From assembly GCA_013400155.1 (NCBI GenBank), contig VXBM01000015.1:1204257-1268256 (forward strand): a stretch of DNA of 64,000 nucleotides. The letters run 5' to 3'. The position numbers and the translations under genes were made by a program. Position 1 is the stretch's first letter, and each line of letters begins with the position of its first letter. This document shows, in pieces, positions 52,711-64,000 of this stretch. Origin of the DNA: Helopsaltes ochotensis. Lineage: Eukaryota > Chordata > Aves > Passeriformes > Locustellidae. The notes under the pieces were generated by a model that saw only the letters and a program-made list of their open reading frames with translations, had not been told where the DNA came from and made no database searches.

Positions 52711-52730
52711 TTTTTTTTTTTTTCCCCCCC
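52711..52730. repeat. T13-C7 homopolymer tract
   Basis: Thirteen T followed directly by seven C. It is a pure polypyrimidine low-complexity tract, a likely slippage site and possibly a sequencing-error site. Confidence 0.8.
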
Positions 52731-55700
52731 TAAACAAGGTCTATTAACATGGAACTGCCACTCACATTTTACATAAACATACATTAAAAGTAGAAAGGTG
52801 TTATTTCTCTTTGCAAAATTGTTCTTTTAAATGTCCTGGTTACTAAAAAAGAAAAAGGTACACTAATTTCTTTTTGAGTCTGCAATGAAAATCACCATCT
52901 CCTTAAGCTCTTGGAAAGATTTTTTTCAAAACGTCCAATGTCTTCCTCTTCTTTCTCAGTCTCTCCTTTTCTCACATATAGTAGTAGGAACTGTCATTAG
53001 TGCTTATTGCTTTATGTAACTATGATAATTAATATTGTCCAGATAAATGGTTCAGCATATGTAAAGCATATTAATGTTTACTTAATTACATGTCTAGTGT
53101 GTATGCTTTTTATAAACCTCCCACTGCATATTTAAATATGTTGGAATATGTGTTTAAATATGTAAGAAGACCTTTATGGTGCCTTTTGTGTAGTCTAGTG
53201 GTGCTACACCTCACAAATAGATCTTTTTTACACCCGTTTTCCCATGTGGGGCTCAGGTGCCTCCTGACAGTTGGCATTCTCTGTGGAGAATAGGTCCATA
53301 GTTTGACAGATTTTTTAATGTGGAAATCACAATTATTTTCTTTGGATAGTGTGAGAGAACTCTGTTGTTACCTTGTGAGAAAGATGAGCCATTCCAGTGC
53401 AACACTTTGAAAACCTTGTGGTCACCACTGGCAAAGAACTTTGTCAAGAAATACTAGGTGGTTTCAGGCTTATTTCTTACTCTGAAACAAACAGGAAACT
53501 CCCTTGTGAAACAGGCAAACCTTTTGATTCTTCTCATTCAGAACATACTGATCCTCTTAAAATCAGAACCCAAACAAGTGGAATAAAGTGTTTTCCCATT
53601 GCTCTGTGAAGTCATTGGCTGAACAGGCTTCATCATGGCATAGGAGAAGGCTTTGGGATGCAAGGCATCAAAGCTTGTAGTCCATGCTCAGGAGATGGTG
53701 CATGTACACTTGTGAAAGCTGAGACAACAGCAGCAATTATAGAATGACCTTCGTAGAAGCAGCTTGCTGTTTGGATCAATTTTGTCATGTGATTTTTGTA
53801 TTATAACCTTATTTTAAATTTTCAGCTCAAATGGCCCTCTTCAGAACCAATATGTTGCATTATTTTATTTACAATACAATGATTATAGTTATCAGAATGG
53901 TTCTTGAAATTAATTGAGAAACTTACAGTCTCTCAGATCTACATAAAAGAATTGTAATTCAAAAAGTATTAGAGAAATAAATTTTTTCCTAATTCGAGTA
54001 TTTTGATTCATGTATATCCATTACATAATCTAGGCAACATAAGCAGGTATCTTCATAGAATTAACTGAGAAGTTTTTATTCTTTGAGCTTGTTCATATAG
54101 GAAGATGAACAATTTATAGGTTGCAGAGTGCTAAGAATGAAACAAGTTTCAAAATACTAAATGCTTTAAATCTTTCCTGAGTAGATAGTCCTCTAGCAAT
54201 AAAAAGAATTAAAGATTTTAGAGGTAGCATTTTAAATGAACATTATCTATTTCTTTTCTGAGAAGACAGGAATGGATGATGGATCACTGGAATGGCATGT
54301 AGGACTCTTGGCTTATCAACTCTCTCCAGGCTTTGCTTTTTCATGCTGAAGAAGGGAAAAACAGCAGTAGGAAAGAACACAGTGTTCCTTAGCACTTGTT
54401 GAGAAGGGTTTTTTAGAAGTTGTTATTAAGTAAATAATCTTCTCTTTCTTCTCACTAAATAAATGAATCCTGATGGAATGAAGGCACAAACCTGTCCCAG
54501 ATCCTACTTACCTCTGCACAATCAGGAATACCTCCACGGAACAGTACATCTGTGCATCTGCCTTCTTCATCCTGGTAACAGATTTACAACTGTCAAGGCT
54601 TAAAGTCACCCATTATTTCCTTTCTCCCTAGAGATGACAAAATACATAACACTTGATGAGCTGCAGCATCCAGGACCATTAAGATATTAATGCTACAAAG
54701 GCCTATATTGCAGGGTGAAATCTTGCCTGGATTAAAACACTGCTTCAGAGGAAGCTAAGGAGCCACATCTACGCAGGGACATTCGGTACCTACTAGGCCC
54801 GGGGAAAACGGCTGAACCTGGATTCCCCATGTCCCCATGTAGATTCTGACTAAGCTTTTCTCCAAAGATTTGTTTTCATTTTCTGGAGGAGGAGGGGTTT
54901 CTTACCAAGAGAATTTCTTTCCATCTGATTAAGAGAAAGCACCTTCTAATCAGAAAGGAAGGTCTCACACAGATTATCTTGTCATGCTATGACAGGACCC
55001 AGATTTCACTGAGGCTTTTGTGAAGGGCTGCGGAGAGTATTAAAGCTCTGGCTCCACAGTACTTAGCTTTTTGTACAACAGAAAAAAGAAAGATGAACTA
55101 ATGCTTACTGTTACCAGCTAAGAATCAACTTTTATACCTTTGCTGCGTTGTTATCTGGTTACTAGAAAGAAATGTTAATCATATAAAAGTAGCTTATCTC
55201 TCCACTGAAGAAAGAAGGAATAATCAACACTTCTCACATTCTTGCTGCCTGACACTTTGATTTAGTGTTGAACTTCTCCCTGTTTCTTAGATATTTTTCT
55301 GTATTTACCAACAGCCACCTTTGTTTTGTGGGAGGTTTATTACTATTTTCAGCTTTCTTTCCTAAAATGCTCATAATGAGTGCAAATTTCAGAGTCAATC
55401 TGCCTGTTTGTTTCCTGTGTTTATCATAGCATTTAGTTTTAAGAAAAAATCTGTGCAATCCTTGAAACCAAAGCATTTTTAACCTTGCTTTTCTAAGGAA
55501 AGAACTTTCAAATAGCTGGGTTGTGTGTCTCTGTCAGAGTTTCAGCTGAAGAGTTTTGGACACAGTAGGTAATTAGGTAACATTTGAGATACAGGAAAGT
55601 CTAAAAGGTATTGCATTCAGTTAAGTTTCATGAAATTAGTGCCCCTGGTAAAGCCTTTCAGCTTGTCCTGGATGTAAAGGCTTTAGACTAACCTGTCCCC

Positions 55701-58700
55701 ATATTAGAACTTGAATAATTCAATTGGGAAAGAGATGTTAAAGTGCCCTAAATTCAGACAAAGTTTTGATCTGGGCTTATACTTTAATAGCAGAGAAACA
55801 AAACTCCATTTTTGCATCTCATGCAAAACCATGGGAAGCAAGCATTCACAGATCACATTTCCTACCAAACTACTTGCTCTAGATAGGCACATGCTTCCCA
55901 TGGAAACAGAGCCTTGAGTACTGAGCAAAATAATGCTCTCTTTCCCTCTTTGCAGAAGGTCTGCACATGTCAGAGGAAAGAGAATGAAAAAGATTTCATT
56001 TGTGGTGATACATTTCATCTCAGCCTACATATTTTCTGCAAATTTACAAGTTAGAATTTTGTTTGGAGTTTCAGTGATTTGCTTGGAATACGCTGCACAA
56101 TTTGAAACAAGATCTTACTGGGAGATTTTGCTCTGAAGAAACAATCTGTCACCTGCTGTAGCTCTCAGGTTCTTCCCTTTGTTATGCTGGCATTGCTGAG
56201 GCATAGTTAAAATGTTTTCCATTTTATGCACATGAGGTTTTGTGAAACTAATGCTTTCTGAATGTTTGGTGGCAGTACTATGAATTTGCTGACAATAGTC
56301 CTATCTAAATTAGATTTATTGAACCGACTGAAATAATTGAGGTTTTGGTGCATTGGGAACTTAAGTTATATTTTTGGATATGAGTTTCACTTCATTTACT
56401 CCGTTTTGTAATAGTCCATACTGTGGGATTAAGTGTTCTATCTAACATACCAGGTGCAAGAGAAGTGCTTTAATTTCATGAGGGTATCGCTATAGTAAGA
56501 GGGCTTCAGACGGATCTGTAACTTCCACATTTGACCCGTAAATTTAAAATTATTTTTCAGTAGTTTGAAGCTAAAAACTATTTGCCTTAAAATACACTGA
56601 GCTGTTTTTTGTGTATCTTAGGAAGGAGGTACAACTGTGCCTGGACAAAGTCTGGTACTTTATTATCAACTACTTCACTATTAATTTTTATGTCTGGTCC
56701 ATAATTTTCTCCTTACAGTTTGCACTTTTCTCCCCATTGATAGGTTTATGATAAACCTTGTTTCTAATATAAAAGGCTTCATTTTATAACCACACCAGTC
56801 AAATTCCTCCTAATGATTCACCTGCATGCAGTGATCTTCTGCTAGGGAAGCTGGGCAAACTTCCTAAGCAGGAAAAGTGTATTTGAGGAATGACTGGGGG
56901 ATCTACCTGTTTTATTTTTCATGATGCTTAGAATGACACATTATCATGAAAAGATCTTAAAAACTGTACTGCAACTCTCAGAGGAAGCCACTTGCTTCTT
57001 GTCTTGGGTCGACAGCTCTAGACTCTTGTTGGATGAGTTTATGTGCTTCTCAGTCCCTTTCCAGGATTTCTGTCCCATCTCTGTGACTGAACTGCAGGAG
57101 TCCCCCACAGCTTGGTGGTGGGCGTTATCCCCGCGAGTGAAGTGGGTTGGTGTGCCCCGTGGGATCAATCCTGCTCAGCCCTTTGGGCCTCTCTTGGAAG
57201 CCCAAGATGTGAGAGCAGTGGAGCAGTGTCCATCTGGCATGGGATCCAAACTTTGCTTGGATTCAGCCTGAATCCAGGACTGTGTGAGAAATAGCTGAGC
57301 ACAGGCTCGACCTTACAGAGGCACAGCAGGATGTTTTAACCCTCGTATTTAAAGAAAGCCTGACTTACATTAGAGTGTTACTCTTTGACTCAGTACTCGT
57401 TTATCACATCTTGCATTTGCTGTGGTTCTTGGACTGGTACTCCAGATCAGAGGCATCTTTCTGGGGAAAGGAAGCCCTAAAGTTCCTGAAATCTCTGTTT
57501 GCCTCAGCAGAAAGTGCAGACATCAGTAGCTACTGATCCCTTCTCAGTTTAGTGAGGAAAATAAGCTCACAGAAAAGGGGGCACCAGGGCTGGCAGGAGA
57601 GCAAGCAAGGGAACAAGGGCCTGGGAAAGGAGAAGGATTGCAGAGAGACCACTGGACTGGGAAGATTTTCCGCTTTGAGGAGGGAGGTGTCACATTCCGC
57701 AAGCAGAACTGTGGAGTTTAATTGTAGGAGTTTTAATCTTTTTTCCTTCTGAATTCTGCTATTAAACAGGTTTTCTGTGGCATTATAGACAATTCTGTGA
57801 AGGGACCTTTCTGTAGTGCATGGCAGCAAGAGAAAAAGGAACTTCACTTTCTAGATCTGTCAAGTTGGCAATTTGAGTAGAAAAGGCAGGTACCAGATTT
57901 GTATTGTTAGCCTGACTGCCTCTGGAAATGAGCTCTGTGCAGCTCTGCTGTATGTGTTGAAGTGCATGTGCCACCAACTTTTCAGCCTGTTGGTGGATTT
58001 AAGTGGAATTTGATAGAAAAATAGATGTTTCAAGTAGAAATGAGTTCCTACAATCTTGGTCAAAGCAGACAGCTAGACTGAGGTGAGGGGGTTTTTTTCC
58101 ATACTCCTTCAGGCAGGTTGGGTTTCTTAAATGTATGTTTACATGAAAAGTACCTGTGTGAACACTTGTTGAATGAGAGGATCCAAAAGGGCAGAGACCC
58201 TATCAATAATACAATCACAGGAAAAGCTTCACTTCAAGCTCAAGCTTTCACCTCAGCAGACAGTGAAGTCAAATTCCTTAAAGTCACAAATCCATTGGCT
58301 TTACTTGCCCTTGAATCTGTGAAACCTCTCATGTCCCTTTTTAACAGTTTGCATTTCTGAAGCAAACAGGGACTGGAGATATTCCCTGTTGTTAGTTGAT
58401 CTATGACCTACGGCCTAATAGCACTTCCAAATAAAATCTGCCTACTTGGAATAAATATTGCTGTGGAAAACATCTCAGGATTGGAAGACAAGAGAAATTG
58501 CTTTCAAATTATGATCTCAGAGTGTTTCCTGTGGTGAGAGAAAAGTCATGAACTAAAAATGTCTGATCTTTTGGTTTCCATTCAGTACTTCAAAGAGGGA
58601 TTATTGGTGTTTTAGAGAAGTATTTAAAATGCATATGCGAATACACAGGGGTATAAGTGAAAATATGGAGTAGCAGTAGAAAAAAGTTATAACACCCTTG

Positions 58701-60130
58701 AGTTTGGGATAGCTTCTTTAACTGAAAAATCACAAGTGGATTATACACACATCATACCATCAAAGATACTGAATTTGTTTTGGCAAAAAACATGCAGAAA
58801 TATTAAGTAGAGTGGTGGGAAAACTGGAAAAAATGAAGAAAGTTCTGAATAATAAAAAATACAGTATTTATATAGGTCATTCCTTTATGCTGACAGAAAT
58901 TTTTACTGGGGAGTAGTTCTAGTCTTATATGGTTACAAGAACATGAGTTTCTTCTGAGTAATTTTATAATTAATTAGAAGACAATTTTAGGTAAAATAGT
59001 GTGAGAACTTTATTGTGATGCATAGAGACAGCGTAAAGGTGGGAAATAGATACATATCATGACAAGTCTCTCTCCCCTGGAGAAATTTTCCCTCTAAAAA
59101 ATCCTCTTTGCACTGTTTATTAGTTTGTTCTGCCATTTTTCCTTTGGGTTTTTTTCACTTTAATATTCATAGCCACAGTTATGGAAAAGGGGTTAATGCA
59201 CAGTTGTTTGATTCATTAATTGTTTAAAAGTGCTTTGAAAAATCAAAAGTATAATCAGAGGTCTAAGAATATTGAGGAAACTGAAATATCTGCACAGTGA
59301 GATTTCAAAAAGATTTGTTGTTAATGGTCTTTTATTTGAAAATAGCCTGACTGTATAATTCATTTCTTGAATTAAAATAAAATATCTACAGCTAATTCAT
59401 ACAATCATCCCCCAATTCAAGCATCTAGTTCTACCATATACCCAAGGTACCCGGAGTGGTCAAACTACACATCTAATCTTGCTTCTTGCATCCACATACA
59501 CTGCATAAACTCTGCCCAGCTCTACTCTATCAGACCATGCTTTTATAGGTGGGGACAGTATAAACCATGAGAAAGAGAGAGATTAATAAGCTTCCTACCT
59601 GTCAACAGAAAAACAAGATTAAAAATACAGTTTAATAGTGTGTAGTTGTCATGTAGTTGGTTATATGTAGCAAGTGGGTACCTGTGAAAGGACACTGAAA
59701 TGAAAATCAAAGGTTTGGTAGATTCTTTTCAATATACTTACAAATCTGAGCAATTAGTTAGGAAGTATGGAAGAAAGAGCTCAGTTCACTGCTGAAATTA
59801 GCAATTGAATTCCTTTAAAAACACACAATCCTTTTGTTTAAAACTTATCAAGCCATTTATTCTTTCTTGGAATTATTTTTTTTCCCCTGAAATATAAGAC
59901 ACTGACTACAGTTAATTGCAAGTCACTGGTAGAGCAGAACAGAGGCTATTGGAAAGGTACTGCAGTAGACTCAATCCTGTTCAAATGTTGTGGATGTTTT
60001 GTCATGGTATGGATGAACTTAGACACGTCAGTCACTGCTGCTTCTAAGAAGCAAGGGATGTTCCTCTCCCTAAAGAACTGCAAAATCTTGCTAGATAAGA
60101 CTCAAAAGAAGGGTTATAAAAAGGAACTTT

Positions 60131-60265
60131 TATTTATCCTATTTTTCAGGCAAAAAGCTCAGACACTTAAGTGAGTTGCTCGGGGTCTCACAGGAAGCCT
60201 GGGTGGAGCTGGGAATTGAACACAGATAACCTGAGCCTGAGTGCTTGGCTCAGAAGACCACTTTA
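60131..60265 (-). mobile_element. Ancient MIR/L3-like SINE relic, minus strand
   Basis: The + strand reads TATTTATCCTATTTTTCAGG, then CACTTAAGTGAGTTGCTCGG, then GGTCTCACAGGAAGCCTGGG, TGGAGCTGGGAATTGAACAC, AGATAACCTGAGCCTGAGTG and CTTGGCTCAGAAGACCAC. This follows the reverse complement of the MIR/L3-type core almost block for block: CCCATTTTACAG, TTAAGTGACTTGCCCAAGG, TCACACAGGAAG, GGGAATTGAACCCAG, TCCTGAGTCCCAGTCC and ACCACTAGACCA. It is the best preserved of the old relics here. The family name is uncertain between MIR, L3 and a related amniote SINE. Confidence 0.68.
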
Positions 60266-62699
60266 AAATGTTTTAGAATGTGGCTTTATTATCTATTAAG
60301 TAGGGACTGAATAACATGGGCGATATGAACTGGGGAACATGCTGGGTACATAATATATCTTCTGTGGATGTGCACGGTATTTTCTAGGAGAGTATAAACT
60401 TGGTTGCTGTTTCAGGCATAGGTTAATATCACTTAGAATGTCTCAGTACACTGAGCATACACTGGAAAACACTAAAGACAGGGAGTTTTTAGATTGCTAA
60501 TGATTTCCTTTTAAGGAACATGTGACTAAGGGCTGAGAGAATTTGCTGCTGAAACTGCTTACTACAAGCCTTTGAAAATTCCCTGTCTAGTTATTCACAT
60601 AGGAAATATCTGGTTGCAGGCATACTTGGCTGTGCAGGCTTCCATGAGTACCCCATATTTATAAAGACTGTTCATTCAGGCCTTTGAATGGGAGCAGTTG
60701 ACAGAAAGAGTCATTTTTATGAATTCTTTTTAAGTATATAGTGAACTTGCCTCTTGACTTTTGTATTTGATGCTTCATTGTGATTCATACAAAGTATGAA
60801 AAGCCATATGCTACAGAGATAGATGAACACAAAGATGAAATATCACCAACTCATTTAATTTTTAGTATCACTGATCCATTCCATTTTTTTTTTTCCCACT
60901 AGTGGTAGTCTTTTTACTCTGTACCTACCTATAAGTTTTCCATCTCTTAGGCTGTCAGTTTGTTATCCTTCATGAAAAACTATACTCACTTAAGGCTGTA
61001 TTCTCAGAGGCTTTTGGAAAGTGGCCTGGAAAAATTGTTTGCATGCCTGTTAGCACTAGCAAAATCCCAAATTGTCTCTGTTAGTGAGTGTGTCTAAGCC
61101 TTCAGTTCTTTTCTATGATTTTCTGTAGTACTTGAGAAGTATTTTATCACTACTACTCTTTCAACCAGTAATACTAATCTTTTACTGGAATTCTTTTAAT
61201 TTCACCCTTAGCAAGATTAATTTACATGCTTCAAACTTAACTAGAATGTATTTAAATGTCCGGAAAGTGATTTTCATGTGAGGCTGGCATGATTTCTGAC
61301 TTTGGATCAGCTAGCTGTTGCTTCACGTTGAGTAATTCAACACAAAAATAAAGAAGTGGTTGTACAAGTCCTTGCAAAATGAAATCATCCAGTTTCCTAG
61401 AGCTCTGCTTTTTAATTATCCTTCTTTTTGCTCAGGGAATGGATGAAAATAAATTTCATGTATGATAACTGTTATGTATATTTCAGAAAGATGTATATTC
61501 AACTTGCCAGAGAAATCCAATGCAATTATTGCTTCCTAAATTTCATTAAAACATCTTGAGCATCTTACTGACGTATTTTAATGTCCTGATACTCCTCAGA
61601 CTAGCCTAGCTTTACTCTACCAACTTCCCGGGCACAGCTTGTGGTAGAAGCAATTAATTACAACAACTTCTTTTCAGATGAAGTGGAAATCATTTAGACA
61701 TATAATTCCAAAGTACACCTGCAAATGAGGCACCAAATTGTTTGGGTTAAAAAATTTGAACCTTCAGTTTACTGCACCAAAAGCATGTGGATCCCTAAAG
61801 TTTGTTCGTTTTTAACTAATCATAAAATGCTAGGTTTATTAAAGTTGTGGAGAAAAGGTAATAGATGCACACAAATATATAGATAGGCAGAGTTTAAAAT
61901 ACAAATTCCAAGGGAGTGAAGAGATAAAGATAGTCTTTCCTTTTGCTTCAACAATTTTGAATGTGGCATCAGTTTGGAAATTTGCATGTAGGCTAGTTGT
62001 GTCTGTATATGTAGGCATCCAAAAGCTCACAATTTAGAGAAAATCATAAGCAAAAATTTGCCAAGATAAACCATTAAAATGTACATAAATAGTTCATGTT
62101 TCTTACCACACTTTCTCTGCCTTTCTTCAAGCAGACTGTTAGATGCCTTCTGAAATCGTTATGCTAACTCAAGAGTACAAAGAACACTATAGTGGTCTCA
62201 AGCATTTCAGCTTAATTGTTATCTGTATAGCTCAGAGCAAGAGAACCACAAACATCTAATATAAATGAACAGGGGCAAAAAAATCTCATGAAAAGGAAGG
62301 TCTAGTACCAGAAAACTGACAGAAACATGAGCAGCTAATTGCTGTAGGCTCCATACAACTTGGAATGACCTAAGGGGATATCAACAAATCACTTTCCACT
62401 GGAGTATAGTAACAGCAATGGCATAACAGTGAAATCACTGGCAAAAACTAGAGGAAAAATTCTTTAAAAGTATTGGCATTAGCATGTTAGTGAGCAATTC
62501 TTTTTCCATTTTAATGGTTATTAATGTCTGTGCTTGTGTTTAACATCTGCAAACCCTCCCTTCCCACTTTTCTCCCCGAAACCCAACTGGTGGTATGGTA
62601 ACTGGATTTTATGTGTTTATCTCTAACTCCTTTATGAATCCTGAGTAACTTTTTCTAATACTGACACCCATAATATAATTTATTTGGCAGTAGTAATTA

Positions 62700-62816
62700 T
62701 AATTTTTTTTCTCCAGAAACTGAAGACACTAGATAAAAAGAAGTGATTTTGTTTTAAACCATAAGAAATTTTTTTTTTCAATCATGTGTTCCAGGTTGCT
62801 AATTTCTAAAAATAAA
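62700..62816 (+). other. Second cryptic 3' splice site, in-frame stop and polyadenylation hexamer
   Basis: AATTTTTTTTCTCCAG (AG at 62715-62716) is followed by a frame that, joined in phase 0 to the exon ending 39229, reads KLKTLDKKK and then TGA at 62744-62746. AATAAA follows at 62811-62816. This is the minimal layout of an intronic terminal exon giving a truncated SOX6 without HMG box. No clear GU-rich downstream element was seen. AATAAA is common in AT-rich DNA, so this may be chance. Confidence 0.2.
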
Positions 62817-63011
62817 AGAAAATTGTCCAGAGTTTAAGTAAATTAATTAGATAATTTTACAATCATTGGTAAAACACAGCATGTAAAGGAATTTGGAAAT
62901 ATCCCTAGTAAGGGCCATTCTTTTTTTACGTTTTGCAGAACCCTCCAAACCCATAAGCTAAACCAATTTTTGAATGTGATGACAGATAAGTTTCCCAGGA
63001 ATTCTATTTGG

Positions 63012-63035
63012 CCACCGCTAAATATTTAGTGGTAG
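63012..63035. repeat. 24-bp near-perfect palindrome
   Basis: CCACCGCTAAAT (63012-63023) pairs with ATTTAGTGGTAG (63024-63035) with two mismatches and no loop. The central CTAAATATTTAG is perfect. Confidence 0.7.
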
Positions 63036-64000
63036 ATTTTACATTGTTCACATGTTTTGTTTTCTCATGGGCAGTACTGAACCTCAAATATACCATCAGG
63101 ATCTTTGCTAGGTAGCTTAGCTGAAGAAACAGATTTCTCTGTGATTTAACTATAGTTTTGGTTGAACAACATTAACTGGGTGATGTGCAGTGAACCATTT
63201 TACCTTGGAGAAACAATGCTTTCTTCTCCTCCTCCTCTGTTACCCACATGTTTTGCCAACAGTTGTTGCCATTGTAACTGATGAGAATTCGAACCTTTCC
63301 TGAATCAAAATTTTCTTTTTCTTTCAACTCTGTTGTTCCATTTTTAAATGTTGCTGGTGCAGCAGTTGCAGTTTGATTTTTGGAATACTATCACCGGATT
63401 TTGCTACGATTGTCTATCTTAAAGCACTTATTTCCAGTGCATCTCCAGCATCATGCCTGCAATTTGTTTTCAGTGAACTCAGGCAACAACATAAGTCTGT
63501 AACACAATTCTGAAACATTCTTTACATGGAACTCCCTTTGTGATTTGCACAGAAACTGCTGCTGACAGAGTTGTAGCACCATTGTGTTTTAAGTCTTTCT
63601 TTAAAGGCAGTACTTTTTATTTCTATCATAGAAACGAATACTCATGTAGAACTTTCCCAGTTTTATCAAAAAGATTTTTTTTTCCTGAGCCATCTAAGTG
63701 GGAAAAATAAAAATTCTATGTATATTCAATGATCATTCCTGGTATCCCCTTTATCTAACTATGAGACAGGGTTGCTATAGCTCCAAATGTTTTATATATT
63801 TGAAAAAAAATCTTATGTTAGAGAAGAATATAGACTACAGAACATATATATTAGAGCAGTCCATATTTAATAAATATTTGTAGGTGCAAATGTCTCACTA
63901 TTACAGAATCCACTTTTGAAATGATCTTTTATTTTTAAATGATCTCATGCCAGCCACAGGTACAGCCATATTTGTGGTTTCCCCCAGATACTGAATGATG

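Larger units (their letters stand above)
1..64000 (+). other. SOX6: SOX6 transcription unit, internal part only
   Basis: The window lies inside SOX6, a SoxD-group HMG-box transcription factor acting in the nucleus in cartilage, muscle, erythroid and neural development (family knowledge). Three + strand coding exons in order (8922-9011, 35542-35714, 39161-39229) have AG acceptors and GT donors. Their phases join as 1, then 0, then 0, with no frameshift or stop. Translated together they give the segment from CMEKLLSKDW through the leucine zipper to the Q-box ending LLQQQIQ. SOX5 is ruled out by exon 35542-35714, which reads STMITQLISL and MDLARQ where SOX5, as I recall it, has MGMINQLTSL and MELAKQ. 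I found no upstream exon (the part encoding SLADVVDTLKQ) and no downstream exon (VQGHMPPLM and after). Promoter, start codon, HMG box and 3' UTR therefore lie outside the window. Confidence 0.95.
39230..64000 (+). other. SOX6: SOX6 intron, 5' portion (at least 24.8 kb)
   Basis: The intron starts at donor GTCAGT and is still open at the window end. It contains a pentanucleotide microsatellite (40410), a 17-bp tandem duplication (40846), AT-rich DNA (about 42200-42440), a candidate conserved regulatory stretch (about 44620-44960), amniote-type SINE relics (about 48990 and 60131), GC-richer patches (about 46240-46640 and 57000-57310) and two strong acceptor-like sites (51930 and 62716). ORFs up to 153 codons (51055-51516) show no known domain and were not called. 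Nothing nameable is seen in 47700-48900, 49700-51800, 52800-56900 or 57900-60100. Confidence 0.85.

Noticed and set aside
55933..56136. Sequence TGCAGAAGGTCTGCACATGTC considered as the missing SOX6 exon VQGHM
   Set aside because: The frame after the AG does not encode VQGHMPPLM, and no downstream proline/alanine-rich sequence follows.
63240..63290. Stretch CACATGTTTTGCCAACAG considered as the next SOX6 exon
   Set aside because: Translation gives no PPLMIPIF-like sequence in any frame.

Overview
This window is vertebrate nuclear DNA, almost certainly from a bird. It is AT-rich, gene-poor and full of stop codons in every frame. It carries CR1 retrotransposon tails of the avian type, several much older amniote-type SINE/CR1 relics, microsatellites, and one assembly gap of 75 N. 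Nothing prokaryotic or viral is visible.

The only gene I can support is SOX6, a SoxD transcription factor, on the + strand. The window lies wholly inside it. Three coding exons are recognisable, at 8922-9011, 35542-35714 and 39161-39229. Each has canonical AG/GT splice borders, and the codon phases join without a break. Together they encode about 110 residues of the N-terminal half: the KLLSKDW segment, the leucine zipper, and the glutamine-rich Q-box coiled coil that SoxD proteins use to dimerise. The sequence choices (STMITQLISL, MDLARQ, CMEKLLSKDWKEKM) match SOX6 rather than its paralogue SOX5. The N-terminal exons lie upstream of the window. The rest, including the HMG box, lies downstream.

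Layout: 1-8921 is the 3' part of an intron, with a CR1 tail at 7733-8095. 8922-9011 is an exon. 9012-35541 is a 26.5 kb intron with ancient repeats at about 10868, 16190, 21955 and 27215, a second CR1 tail at 20431, the gap at 12300-12374, an 18-bp minisatellite at 26921, and a GC-rich patch with a perfect hairpin near 28821. 35542-35714 is the zipper exon. 35715-39160 is a 3.4 kb intron. 39161-39229 is the Q-box exon. 39230-64000 is the start of a long intron, with candidate regulatory stretches near 44.6-45.0 kb and 52.6 kb, ancient SINE-like relics near 49.0 and 60.1 kb, and two strong acceptor-like sites that would add a few residues and then a stop.

I looked for an undescribed biological system and did not find one I can defend. 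The remaining open reading frames look like chance ORFs in intronic DNA. The most useful leads are the possible intronic terminal exons, the regulatory candidates and the ancient repeat relics.
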